Of a stretch of 64,000 bases of DNA, positions 12,485 to 23,370 are shown in pieces (within the stretch, counting starts at the first letter, position 1; every line of letters begins with the position of its first letter). The notes below the pieces were generated by a model. The model saw only the letters and a list, made by a program, of their open reading frames with translations. It was not told where the DNA came from and searched no databases. Made by a program: the position numbers and the translations under genes. The DNA is from Coffea arabica (taxonomy: Eukaryota > Streptophyta > Magnoliopsida > Gentianales > Rubiaceae). The stretch lies in NCBI RefSeq assembly GCF_036785885.1, contig NC_092312.1:39721239-39785238 (forward strand). Reading direction: 5' to 3'.

Positions 12485-13326
12485 ATGATGTTAATTGCTA
12501 TCTTTACACTTAAATGTTATACCTATTCATATTGACATTACAAAAGCAAATAAATTGGGTATTCATCCAGTGTTCTTTATATTTTCATGATTAGAAAGAT
12601 GGAATATTCTTATTCTCATAATAAATAAGGAAGTTGCATCATATGTGCTTGAACTCTTATTTTGATCAACTCTTATTTTGATGATACTTTTACATACCTC
12701 TTGGTGCCTATTTATATTTTTTAAAATAGGTAAGGATGAGTAAAAATTACTTTGAAAATATTTCTTTACATGATTCTCTTGTGTGTACTTGTTAATATGC
12801 TTTTGAAGGAAAGTAACTACTTGAATGTGATTCATCTCCTTTTTCTTACTTGATTTACATAGTTATTTGATTTTCTTACTTGATTTCATCTCCTATTTCT
12901 TTACATAGTTATTTTTAAAAATTCAAAAAAATATAAAAAAAAAGACAAAAATTTGGTGTCTACAATGATGTTATTTGCCATCTTTACACTTAAATGTTAT
13001 ATCTATTCATATTAACATTACAAAAGAAAATAAATTGGGTATCTATCCAGTGTTCTTTATATTTTCATGATTAGAAAGATGGAATATCCTTATTCTCACA
13101 ATAAATGAGGAAGTTGCATCATATGTGCTTGAACTCTTATTTTGATGATACTTTTACGTACCTCTTGGTGCCTATTTATATTTTTTAAAATAGATAAGGA
13201 TGAGTAAAAATTACTTTAAAAATATTTCTTTACATGATTCTCTTGTGTGTACTTGTTAATATGCTTTTGAAGGAAAGTAACTACTTGAATGCGATTCATC
13301 TCCTTTTTCTTACTTGATTTACATAT
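12450..13326. repeat. Tandem duplication (period about 480 bp) across the LTR end
   Basis: 12450-12863 is repeated at about 12930-13326 with a few substitutions; for example tacaatgatgtta occurs at 12481 and 12961. The first copy has an extra 18-bp internal repeat (tcttattttgatcaac). Each copy contains the LTR terminus ggtgtctaca plus about 370 bp of flank, so the duplication occurred after the LTR was in place. Noncoding. Confidence 0.85.
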
Positions 13327-13679
13327 GTGTTTGGACAGGAGATTATTTACCCAAATATATTTGCTTACATCATCATCACAATTTTCAATACACTTTTTTA
13401 TCTTCTCAATTACCTTCTTATTTCACATACATCACATCACAAAAAGTGTTACAGTAAAAATATCTCAAATAATTTACAATTCAAATAGTTATTTGAAATT
13501 GGAGATATTTGATGAGAATGATGATGAAATTTGATGGGGCTTTAATCATAGGGGGAGTTTTACTTGCAACTTATCTTCGTACTTGCACGATTAATTTTTT
13601 ATGACGCCAAAAGAGGAAGTAGATTGAATAATATTTCTTTGAAGGTGGCTTGTACTTAAGGGGAGTTTATTGAGTTTAT
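13327..13679. other. AT-rich spacer with a MITE-like fragment
   Basis: The stretch near 13328-13345 (tgtttggacaggagattat) and the text tgttacagtaaaaatatctc at 13447 resemble pieces of common plant MITEs, but no matching pair of ends could be aligned. An aggggga tract follows at 13551. No gene seen. Confidence 0.35.
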
Positions 13680-14600
13680 TTCATCAAAAAAATCATTACT
13701 TTATTTGTCATCATAAAATAGGGAGAGATTGAAACTTAGGTTGATCAATCCTTTGTTTTGAAGATAACGAAACAAAATGATCATTTGGACTAATATTTTT
13801 ACATGAAAAATGATTTAAGATAGGGTCTTGGTCCATTGGAATTGGAAGGAATGAAGGTCAAGAAGAAATAGAAGATGTCCGTGTTTGTTGGACGCAAGCC
13901 CCTTGGATCGGCCATTCCATAAATTTGAGAATAACACCTCAACATTCTGACCTTTGTCAAATGCAAAACTTGTCGGACACACAAACTCTATTGGTCATCC
14001 GACAAGAGCTGAGAACATATTATCAAACGCACACATCGGACGCAGAGAAGAGGATAGGACGTCCGATACTCCTAATGGCCAATTTTCTAATAGATAGTTT
14101 CTTAACAGTTGGAAAAGTTTTTGGGGCAAAGTTTTACCATCTAAAAATACTTCCAAGTATGAGAAGAAGAAACACTTTTGCCAATTTTCTAATAGCTAGT
14201 TTCTTAACAGTTGGAAAAGTTTTTGGGGCAAAGTTTTACCATCTAAAAATACCTCCAAGTATGAGAAGAAGAAGATTTCAAGAATGATTCTTTAGTAGAA
14301 AAAAAATACTTTGAATATTGTATAGATGTGGGAAAGCTCTTAGGTTTATAAGGTTTCTCATTGATCAGAAGTAAAACCCTATATAAGGTGAGTCTCACTT
14401 GTAAGTAGTTCTTAATTGGTTAAATGAACTTTCTATTATAACTAGTTGAGGTATAACTAGGAGAATTGTAAAACTCCTTGGCTCAACTAAAGGTATTTAA
14501 AGTGAGCCTTTACTTGTACAAGTTGGTTAACATCACCATCAATTGAAGAAGTTAGTTGATTGATTCAAGTTTGGCAAAACTTAGAAGTCTGTCGGTTTGC
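13680..14600 (+). mobile_element. Copia-type LTR region, plus orientation
   Basis: This segment shows similarity, in inverted orientation, to 14870-15880. Shared blocks include tcaatcctttgttttgaag and aatgatcatttggactaat near its start and the caccatcaattgaa block near 14530. It is preceded by purine-rich sequence (aaaatagggagagattg). The pair looks like two LTRs of one copia family facing each other. There is no coding sequence in it. It contains the 102-bp duplication at 14079-14276. Confidence 0.5.
14079..14276. repeat. Two-copy tandem repeat, period 102 bp
   Basis: The block starting ccaattttctaatag recurs 102 bp later with only a few substitutions (tagatag against tagctag, acttcc against acctcc). 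The open frame across it at 13925-14287 is a by-product of the duplication. Likely internal to the LTR. Confidence 0.9.
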
Positions 14601-14869
14601 ATTTCTATCTTTTACCCTTTTTTTTACTACTTAATTGTGCAATCTTTGCTGAGTTTTATTGAATTAATTGAGTCATTTGCTCTATCTTTATGAGTTTTTA
14701 TTTGAAACATTTTCATTAGGTGAATATTTGCAATTACTCGCATGATTTTTATTCATCCTAATTCACCTCCCTCTTAGGTTGCTCTAGGGCCTTAGACAAT
14801 TTAACCACACAATAAATGAAAAAAAAGTGAAAAACAAAATAAAAGGAATGCAAACCTATCACATTCCAT

Positions 14870-15880
14870 TTGTAACTTATTCAATTGATGGTGAAGCAAA
14901 CCACCTTGTACATAAGAAGGTTCACTCTTTACTCACTTTAAACACCCCATAGTTGAACCAAAGAATTTTATGACTTCCCTCAAGTCAACCCTTACTATGC
15001 CACAATTGAATGATTTCACAAATACAATGAAGAACAATCTTGACTCTTAACTTTTCAACCTCACTACTAATTACAACTATACAAAGCAGAGTATTTTTTT
15101 TTCACAAAATCACTCTTAGAAACTTGTAACTATTGTAAGCAAAAGTCTCTCAATGTTTCAGATCTCTTGATATTTTTAGGGAATGAAATTTTGGTCTAAA
15201 AAAGCTCTTCTATGGTCATAAAAGTAGGTTTTGAAAAACTAGCTATTGGAGCTGTCAGACGTTCGATCCCAATGCTTTATGTCCAAACCACGCGTCCAAC
15301 ACCCTATTGGATGTTTGATCCAAAAAGTCCACATCCAACACCACATCCAAAGGTTTTGTTGAGCTATCCTTCGTTGGGAATTTCAAACGAACAATAGGTG
15401 GTTCGAGGTGTGACCGACAAAAATAAAGAGTCTCCAAAAAACTTAGCCAACTTGCCCGAAGTTCGATAGGTAATTTGTGCATCCGAGCCATCATCTGGCC
15501 ATCAAAGTTCATATTTTCTTCATTTTTTGGACGTTCGATCTTGAGTGGTATGTTGCATTCCAACTTATTTTTCTTCATTCTTTTCCTTGTTGAGTTTGGA
15601 CCTGTTTCTAACAAATTTCTCATGAACAACCATTAGTTCAAATCATCATTTTTGCCTTGTTAATCATCAAAATCAAGGATTGATCAATCTAAATTTTCAA
15701 TCTCCCCCTTTTTGGCTTGTTGACTTTGGACTGTTTCTAGAAAATTTATCATGAACAACCATTAGTCCAAATCATCATTTTGATTCGTTAATCATTAAAA
15801 CCAAGGACCAATCAACTTCAGTCTTCAACTTCCCTCTTTTTGATGATGACAAGCAAAATGATGATTTCTTTGATAAATTC
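14870..15880 (-). mobile_element. Copia-type LTR region, minus orientation
   Basis: This is the inverted partner of 13680-14600. On the minus strand it reads from a purine-rich tract (near 15835) through the same blocks as the plus-oriented copy. Given the copia gag relic upstream on the minus strand (17500-19660), it may be that element's 3' LTR. It contains its own duplication at 15585-15832. Confidence 0.5.
15585..15832. repeat. Two-copy tandem repeat, about 125 bp
   Basis: 15585-15706 and 15711-15832 share gtttctaacaaatttctcatg / gtttctagaaaatttatcatg, the aacaaccattag block, aatcatcattttg, and a ctccc run followed by tttttg at the end. About 10-15% diverged by eye. Noncoding. Confidence 0.8.
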
Positions 15881-17500
15881 ATATAGACTCCCCCTTACTA
15901 TATGGTATCTCAAATGATAGAATTCAAGTTAAAGTCTCCTTAAGTATAAACTCAACACTTTAAGAAATATCATTCCATCTTCTCCCCCTGTTGACATCAT
16001 CAAAATAAAGTATGTAAGTATGAAGAGAAGTTGTTCATGAAGAAGGAATCAAGCATATTCTATAATCAAGCGCCACAACAAAAAGGTTCTCATAAGGTAA
16101 AATATTGGGCTCCCCCTAATCAAGTATCTCGCCAATAGAATAAACATGTAAATTAAGTAAGGATATGGGTATGAATCAAAATAAAGGAATTATTCCCTTC
16201 AAAGGCATATGATCAAGTACATATAAGGAAATTCATCAAAAAAGATCATTTTCAAAATAAATTTTGCTCATTCTTAGAATTGCTCCTCCTAACCGAAAAA
16301 AAATGCATCAATAAGAACCAAGGATTATATAAATCTATCATCAAAACAAGATTTGATCAATAATTAAGCACATGTTATACAATTAGCTCGTTTATTGTAA
16401 GGTTAAGAACATTCCATCTTTCTAATCATGAATGAAGATATGAAGAACACTAGATGGGTATCTAATTCATTTTCTTTTGTGATGCCAAAATGCATAGATA
16501 TATCATTTAATTACAAATTTAACGAATAACATCACAATCATTTAACTTGCACAAAATAATATGCTAAGTTTAACTAATTTAGGATAGAATGCTCTTATAC
16601 ATGAAATAAGAGATACATTGTATGTAGTGGTTAAACTATATCAAAGTTACATAACTTGCATAGTTCACATCCAAGGCTCATAGCAAATATACATAAATAA
16701 TTCTCTACCACATAAGGCTCTTGGTAAAGCTTCTCCCTTCTTTTACAAATCATGAATATATTTGAAATACATTTAAGAATTATAATCAAGAATTTATATG
16801 TCCAAACACATCATTTTGAATTACATATTCACACATATCATATATATGAATAGAACTTTAAAGCAATTAGACATTTATATCCATGTTTTCTATTCTCATA
16901 GGAGTGCAAATCGTGATACAGATCAATCAAGCATTGAAGCATAACTTATTTGCCTCATACACAATTTGAGGTAAGAAAGTTAATTTCTAAAAGTATACCT
17001 CAATAACATTCCATCTACTTATATTGGTTATCATCCTCATTGCCCAAGGTAGATGCTTGCTTTAACATCTATTCCATAGTACAAAGTTGAATGTGGTAGA
17101 TGAGAACTTCATTTCTTTCTCCTTTCCAAACCACCAAGTTCTAGTCTTCCATGTACATCTTTAATTCCTTCACCCTTCTTCAACCATTCATGCTCATGAG
17201 TTTTTGAGTGACATTTTGCACAATCTTTCAAGTTTCATTTGAATCAATTTCTTCCTGGATACCTATGCAAGAGATCTCACTTTTGGTACCCATTTATTCT
17301 TTGGGTCCATGGGGGTAAGTTGCATCCTTCAATACCCGAATGACACTTCATTCCTAACTTGATATTTCTTTTCACATAACTATCATTTTCATGTAGTCAT
17401 GCTGACAACAACAATTACACATAACATTATGATTTTTAATATGAGAAAATTTTACAAACAATAAACCATCCTTTCTATAGTGATAAAATTTTTGTTAACC
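15881..17500. other. Noncoding interior of a copia-like relic
   Basis: AT-rich text with recurrent ctccccc-type tracts (about 15888, 15981 and 16111) and no open frame with protein character. Orientation and position suggest decayed internal sequence of the minus-strand copia-like element; nothing else is recognisable. Confidence 0.35.
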
Positions 17501-18480
17501 ATTGTATTCCTAACTTTTTCTTTTCTAAAACACATTGTTTCTCGTTTTCAAGAAAATTGCTAATGTCATCAATTCCCATTTTTTAATAAAATTTGCTCCT
17601 CCATTATTTTTGTCGTAAAACTTTATTTTCTTATCTAACTTCCTTTTCAAATCATCTTTTTTTGCACATAAACTCAACTCTATTTTCTTGAAATCATCAT
17701 TTTCTTTTCTCAATCTTTTATTTTCTTGAAAAAGATTGGTTTTCATTCAACAAAGCATTTATTTTGATTTTCAATTCCTTTTTCTAAATATATGATTCTC
17801 TTAATGTATCATGTAATTTAAGCATAAGTACTTCAACATCAGCATCATCAAATTTTCAAGCAAAAACATTAGAATGGGAGATAGAGTTACCTCATCATCT
17901 AGTATCATGAAGTGCGTAGTTCGTGATTCCATTTGCTAATCATTTTCACTTTTAGCCATTCTTCATTTCAAAAGACATATGGAGTTTTGAAGCACTTTTT
18001 CTTCTATTCCTTTCACTTCTTTGCAACTTTAAAAATAAAGTTTTTCATGCTCTTTTGTTGCTTTTCTTTCTTCATCAATTTCAACTCAATGACACTAGAA
18101 TATCATAGCAATCATAGAATAATTGTTCCAATTCATTCAAATTTCCTAAAAACATTTTAGTTCTCAAATCTCATCCATATTCATTAGATAATGAATTTAA
18201 TTTTCAATTCATGAGATAGCTGAACCAACAAGGATTAATTTCAAGTAGGTGTACAAATTCTTCCAAAATTATTTTTTTGCTTTTCACTCTTCAATAAACT
18301 AACAACCCTCAAATAAATCATATAAGGTCATACACCATTATAAATATTTTCAAGAAATACAATCATTTCATTTATCTAATAAGCCTAACAAGCAAGTGCA
18401 TCAATTTATCCAAATTCATTTTTATATTCATTCTTCATTTAACTAATGATAAATAATTGAATCATATAAGATCATACACA
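17501..18480 (-). pseudogene. Lysine/glutamate-rich coiled-coil relic, possibly copia gag
   Basis: Minus-strand frame 17746-17525 reads as a K/E-rich coiled-coil (NKRLRKENDDFKKIE, KKDDLKRKLDKK). This composition is typical of the region between the gag core and zinc knuckle in plant copia elements, and a better preserved relative lies at 18500-19300. The rest of the interval is AT-rich with no readable frame. Confidence 0.35.
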
Positions 18481-19665
18481 ATCATACATAGATAATAAGT
18501 GAACGCATTTATGTCCACAAATAGCAGCTATATTAATAATTCTTAAAGGTTGCATTGTTGGTATCTTCATAAATATTGGGATCTTTTCTATAACCATTAT
18601 ACATAGAACAATCATATAAAATACTTTTATTCCCTCTAATATGGTTTGATGATATTCTTTTGTGGTATGCATTAGAGTATGTTGTACTTTTGACATTATT
18701 TCTCATTTGAACCTTTATGGGATATTTGTTATCATTGATATATTTCTCCTTTTTAACCGATATGTATTTGTTTTGATTCATAGTATTTTTCTTAGTATTG
18801 CACTGAAAGCATAGATGTGTAATTTTTTTACAATAATTACAAGATATTTTTGGTGGACACATTTCTTTAGCCTTAACTAAATTCCTCTTATCACCATTAG
18901 AATTTTTTTATCCATTTTTACTCTTACAACAATTTTTTTTTCTTTTGTATTTATAGTTTCAATCTTTTCTTTCTTACAAGATAATTTGATTAAGCACAAA
19001 TTTAAATCATTAATTATTTTCTTTATGTTTCCATGTTCAATTTTTAAAAATTCATAAACTTTCTCTTTTCCTTTCAACTTCTCATTTTCTTTCTTCAATT
19101 CCTTGTTAGAATTTCTACTTTTTGTGAGAGTTTTTTAAGCTATCTATAGTGGCTTTTAGCTTCTTATTTTCTTCTCTAATTTGTGCCTTCTCTAATGTAC
19201 ACTCAGTCAATTGAAATTTTAATATTTTATTGAATTCATTAGCTCTTTTTAACTTTTTGTACAAACTTCTAACAATCATTTCAATTATTAAATCACTCAT
19301 TTTTCATTATAATTTGAGGTTGGCCATTCTTCGTTGTCTTCACTAAAATTATGATATTTACTATCATAAATATTTTATAATCTTCTCCAAATTCTTCAAT
19401 ACTTTACATCCTTTACTCTCTTTAGTTTATCTTGATGCAAAGCTTTACAAAGAATATCAATAACTTGTATCCTTTGTGCCAACATTTTTTATCATTTTCA
19501 TTTAACTCTTTCTTAATATTTTCTCTAGTTTTTCCCTTTTTAGTGATTAAAGCTTTATAAGTGCCATCCACAACAACAAGCCACAACTCAAAATCAATAG
19601 ATTTAATAAAAGTTTCTATCCTATTTTTTCACACATCATAATCTTTGAACTTATTTTCTACTCCT
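18480..19665 (-). pseudogene. Ty1/copia gag relic
   Basis: On the minus strand, from about 19665, a broken frame reads KDYDVW, then RIETFIKSIDFELWLVV and ENIKKELNEND, the N-terminal signature of plant copia gag (DUF4219/UBN2 type). Next come two coiled-coil pieces, 19300-19115 (KLKRANEFNKILKFQL) and 19098-18877 (MKKENEKLKGKEKVYEFLK), and then a zinc knuckle CNYCKKITHLCFQC (CX2CX4HX4C) in 18862-18533. Stops and frame changes separate the pieces, so this is a pseudogene. No protease, integrase or RT was found next to it. Confidence 0.75.
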
Positions 19666-19719
19666 AAACTGATCGAGGAGAAATGTTTTCATAATTTTCT
19701 ACTCCTAAAATAATTTTGA

Positions 19720-20477
19720 ACTTATTTTCTTTGAGGAGGAAGGGGTGCGGGGTAGGGGAAAAAATCTAAAAATGCAAGAGTGGAAGGGGTGGGAGAAAAT
19801 TGGGAGTTGGGAGGGATGGGAAAGGAGGGGGAAGAGTGGGGAAAAGCAGTGGCTAGGACAGGGGTGGAGGTACTGGGATTAGAAAAGAGGAGGGAGGAAG
19901 TGTAGGAGAAAGTAGTGGCTAGGGTATGGTGGAGAGATGGTAGGGATAGGAAAGAGGACGATGGAAGACTGCGGAAAAATAGCGAGAGGATAGGGAATAC
20001 AGGGGAGGGCAAAGAGTGCGATGATAAGGGGAAAAGAGGGAAAGGGATGGAATGGGAGTACTGGAGGCTAGAGGCTGCATGCTGTTTGTGTGGCACTGGG
20101 AGGTGGTGGCAATAGGGAGGAGGGGGGAATTTAAGGAGGGTTTGGGGTAGAGCAGGGAGGAGAGGTGACATGAATGGGAGGTGTGGGTAGGGTAAGGAAA
20201 GGAGAGGCGGAGGTGAATAAGAGGGGAAGGTGGTAGGGACAATAGTTGGTTGGGATGAACATGAGAGGGGTGGAGGGGGATAAGAGAGCAGTAGTGAGGA
20301 GAGATATTGCGGGTTGGGGTTGGGTTTAAGGCCTAGGATGAGGGCAGGAAGGGGTTAGGGAAAGGGAAGGAAAGAGGGTATGGATGGTAGGAGAGAAGCA
20401 GAGAGGAATGAGGAGGGATGGCAGCAGGAGAGAACGTAGTGGGAACAATGGTTGGTTGGGATGAATAGGGGAAGGTT
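19720..20477. repeat. Purine-rich repeat field, left part
   Basis: The plus strand is strikingly G/A-rich (gggagg, ggaagg), so long pyrimidine-coded ORFs appear on the other strand; these are composition artefacts. Degenerate motifs such as gttggttgggatgaa and gttgcgggttggggttggg recur at irregular spacing and again across the MITE at 21026-23370. Confidence 0.7.
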
Positions 20478-21025
20478 GGCGTGTTAATTGGCCGGTAATT
20501 GGTAATTCAGTAATAACATTTTTTATTTTTTATTTTTGATTTTTTTCAACAAGGTTAGCATCCAATTACTATTCAAACTTTTACTTGGTAATTGAATTTT
20601 GGACAGAAAATCAATATTTTGGTAAAATATCCTAAGTTTTAGATTAGTTTTCTAATATAGATTAGCTAAGTATATTTACTATTTAATTAATATTATAAAA
20701 GTTATTAATGTGTTAATGTGCTTTTAAGGTAGCATATTTGTTTATAAGTAAAAATTATAACACTATTGACTAATACATTATCATGTAATATGATATATTA
20801 TTAGACATGAAATATATAAAATACTTAATTAAAATGTGAAATTCGATAATTCAATCGGCAATCTGGAATTCGAAAATTGAATTTCAATATCGATTTCCAA
20901 GCTATTTTACCAAATTTTAACATTGGACCTTAATCGATTTTCCTGAATTCTGTTTTACTAATATTCAATTTCTAATCTAAATTGGATTCGTCGGTTATTG
21001 CGTTTTTCCCGAAGTGTGAACACCC
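20478..21025. mobile_element. AT-rich hAT-like MITE
   Basis: An abrupt AT-rich island interrupts the purine field. The left end ggcgtgttaattggccgg and the reverse complement of the right end, gggtgttcacacttcggg, are only loosely inverted. The flanks taggggaaggt and tagggaaaggt resemble an 8-bp-class TSD. No ORF. It is called from composition change, the flanking duplication and gggtgtt-type ends. Confidence 0.6.
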
Positions 21026-23370
21026 GTAGGGAAAGGTGGGCTGCGGAAAAGAGGGTAATAGGGAGGGGAGAGGTTGCAGGTTGGGATTGGGGTTAGGGCC
21101 TAGGGATTGGTTGTCAGGAAGGCATGGGAGATGTTGTTAAGGAACTAGGGAGCGAGAAGGTGGCTGGGATGGGGTAGAGCAGGGGAGGGTACTAGGTGGA
21201 GCAATAAAGGAAAGAAAAGGGAAGGAGTTGTAGTGGAGAAAGATACAGCGGGCCGTTGGGAAGGGTGGAGCTGCTGGGGTAGGAAGGGGGGCTGCAGGGT
21301 TGGGAAGACATAGGAGATGAGGTGTGTGGATAGTAGGAGAAAGGTGGAGGGGAATGAAGGGGAGAGGTGCAAGAAGGGAATGGGAGTAGTAGTTGGCGTT
21401 GATCACGGGAAAGAGGGGAAAGGGGGTGGTTTGGTTTGGAGAATAGGGAAGGGAAATGTTGCCGGTTGTTGGTGGTATTGTGGCTCTTGGGTTGATGGCA
21501 ATAGGAAAATACCAGGGAGGGGGGGAAGGGAGGGAGGAGGCAAGATAGGAAGAGATGGTGGGGAAGGAGGGTGAAAGAAAACCTAAATTTTGGTATGCAA
21601 GAATTATATAGAGTGGATGACCTTATCTTATCAACTTACTATTAATTAAAACTTAGCATCAACATGAGACAACCATTTATCCAAGAAAAGCGAATTTTTA
21701 GTGATGATAGTTCAAGAATTAAAAAGTCTTAGTCAAACATGCTGATTTTAAAGTAGTGAATTTAAATTTTTAGTCAAGGAAGAGAAGGCGGGTGGAATAA
21801 AGGTCAATTGGGGTTTGGGGTTGGGGCTTGGATGTGGACTGTTTGGGTGGTGAGGAGAGAGGGAGTGTGGATGGTAAGAGAGAGATGGAGAGGAATGAGA
21901 AGGTGTGGCAGAAAGTGGCATGGTGGTGGGAACCAATGGTTAGGAGGGATGAACAAAGGAAGGTGGCAGTGGGAAAAGAGGGCAGTAGAGAGGGGATAGG
22001 TCGTAGGTTGTGGTTGGGGCCTAGGGTTGGCTACGGGGGAAGGAGAGGAGTGGTTGTTGAGGGCTCGAAGAGCGAGAAAAAGCGTGGGAACAATGGTTAG
22101 CAGGGATGAACAAAGGAAGGTGGAAGGAGGAAAAGAGGGCAGGAGGGAGTGGAGAAGTTGCAGGTTGGGGTTGGAGCCTAGGGGTTGGCTACTGGGGAAG
22201 GAAGGGTACTGGTTGCTGAGGGCTCAGAGAGCGAGAGAGTGTGGTTGAGATGGGGATGGGGAGGGGAGCAGATTGGGGGTGAAGGGAAAAGATGCAAGGC
22301 AATGGAGGAAGTTACGGTGAAGAGATGTGGTGGGCTTTCGTGGCAGGAAGGTGGGCTGCAAGGGTCTTATAGGAGAGATGGGTGTGGATAATAGGGGAGA
22401 AGAGCAGATCAGAATGGAGGGAAAAGATAGAAGGCAATGGAGAAAGTTGCGGTGAAGAGAGTTGTGGTGGCCTGGGAGGGGTAGGGCTTTTGTGGCAGGA
22501 AGGGGGGCTACAGGGGTGGTAAAGGAGAGATGAAGGGGAATGAGAGGGGTGGAAGCAGGGAATGGGAGCAGTAGTTTGGTATAATTATGGGAAAGAGAAG
22601 AATGAGGAGGGGGTGGGGTTTGGGGAGCGGGGAGGAAAGAGGAAAGAGGAAAGATTGTAGGCTAGTGGTGGCATTTGTAGGGCTTGGGTTGGTGACGATA
22701 GGAGAGGAAATAGGGGCTAAAGTAGGGAGAGATAGTAGAGAATGCGGGTGAAGAAAACCAAAATTTTTGTGTGCATGATTGGCAAGAGAGTAGACAACTT
22801 ACTAAAATTTGAGACTGTAAAATGTTCTTACTATTATTGAAGGTCTTGGTCAAGTATGACAAGCTTAAAGTAATGAACTTACAAGTCTTAGTCTAGGAGG
22901 GAAGATGGCAGGAACAATGGTCAACTATGATGAAAGGGGAGAGGGGAAGGAGAAAGGTGTGGTGGGGGAGGAGGGATTAAAATTGGGAAATAGGGAGGGA
23001 AGATGTTACTGGTTGGTGTTGAGGCCTAGGATGGTTTAGGATAGGGAAAGAGGATAGTTGGGAGTGAGAGGTTGTGGGTTAGGATTGGTGCTTGGATGTG
23101 GGGTTGGTAGGGAAATGGGGATGTGGATGGTAGAAGAGAGGTGGAGGGAAAAGAGGAGGGATGACTGTAGGATAGAAGGTGGTGGGAACAATGGTTGTCT
23201 GGTATGAAGAAGGGAAGGTGTGGTAGGGTGGGGAGGTGATGTTGGAGAAGGGGTTGAAAGTGGGAAATAGCTAGGCGAGATGTTGTGGGTCGGCGTTGAG
23301 GCCTATGATGGTTGAGGATGAGGAAAGAGGAGAGTCGGGAAGGAGAGGTTGCGGGTTGGGATTAGGGCTT
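21026..23370. repeat. Purine-rich repeat field, right part
   Basis: This is the same degenerate purine-rich sequence as 19720-20477. Motifs such as gggaacaatggtt, gatgaacaaaggaaggtgg and gttgcaggttggggttgg recur near 21070, 21950, 22090, 22160, 22910, 23180 and 23350. Short interruptions of normal composition lie at about 21585-21770 and 22750-22880. The ORFs on both strands are rich in G/R/E or S/P/L and are not proteins. Confidence 0.7.

Noticed and set aside
19722..22391. Many ORFs rich in S/P/L or G/R/E on both strands
   Set aside because: They result from purine/pyrimidine skew, which removes stop codons; no domain or conserved start is visible.
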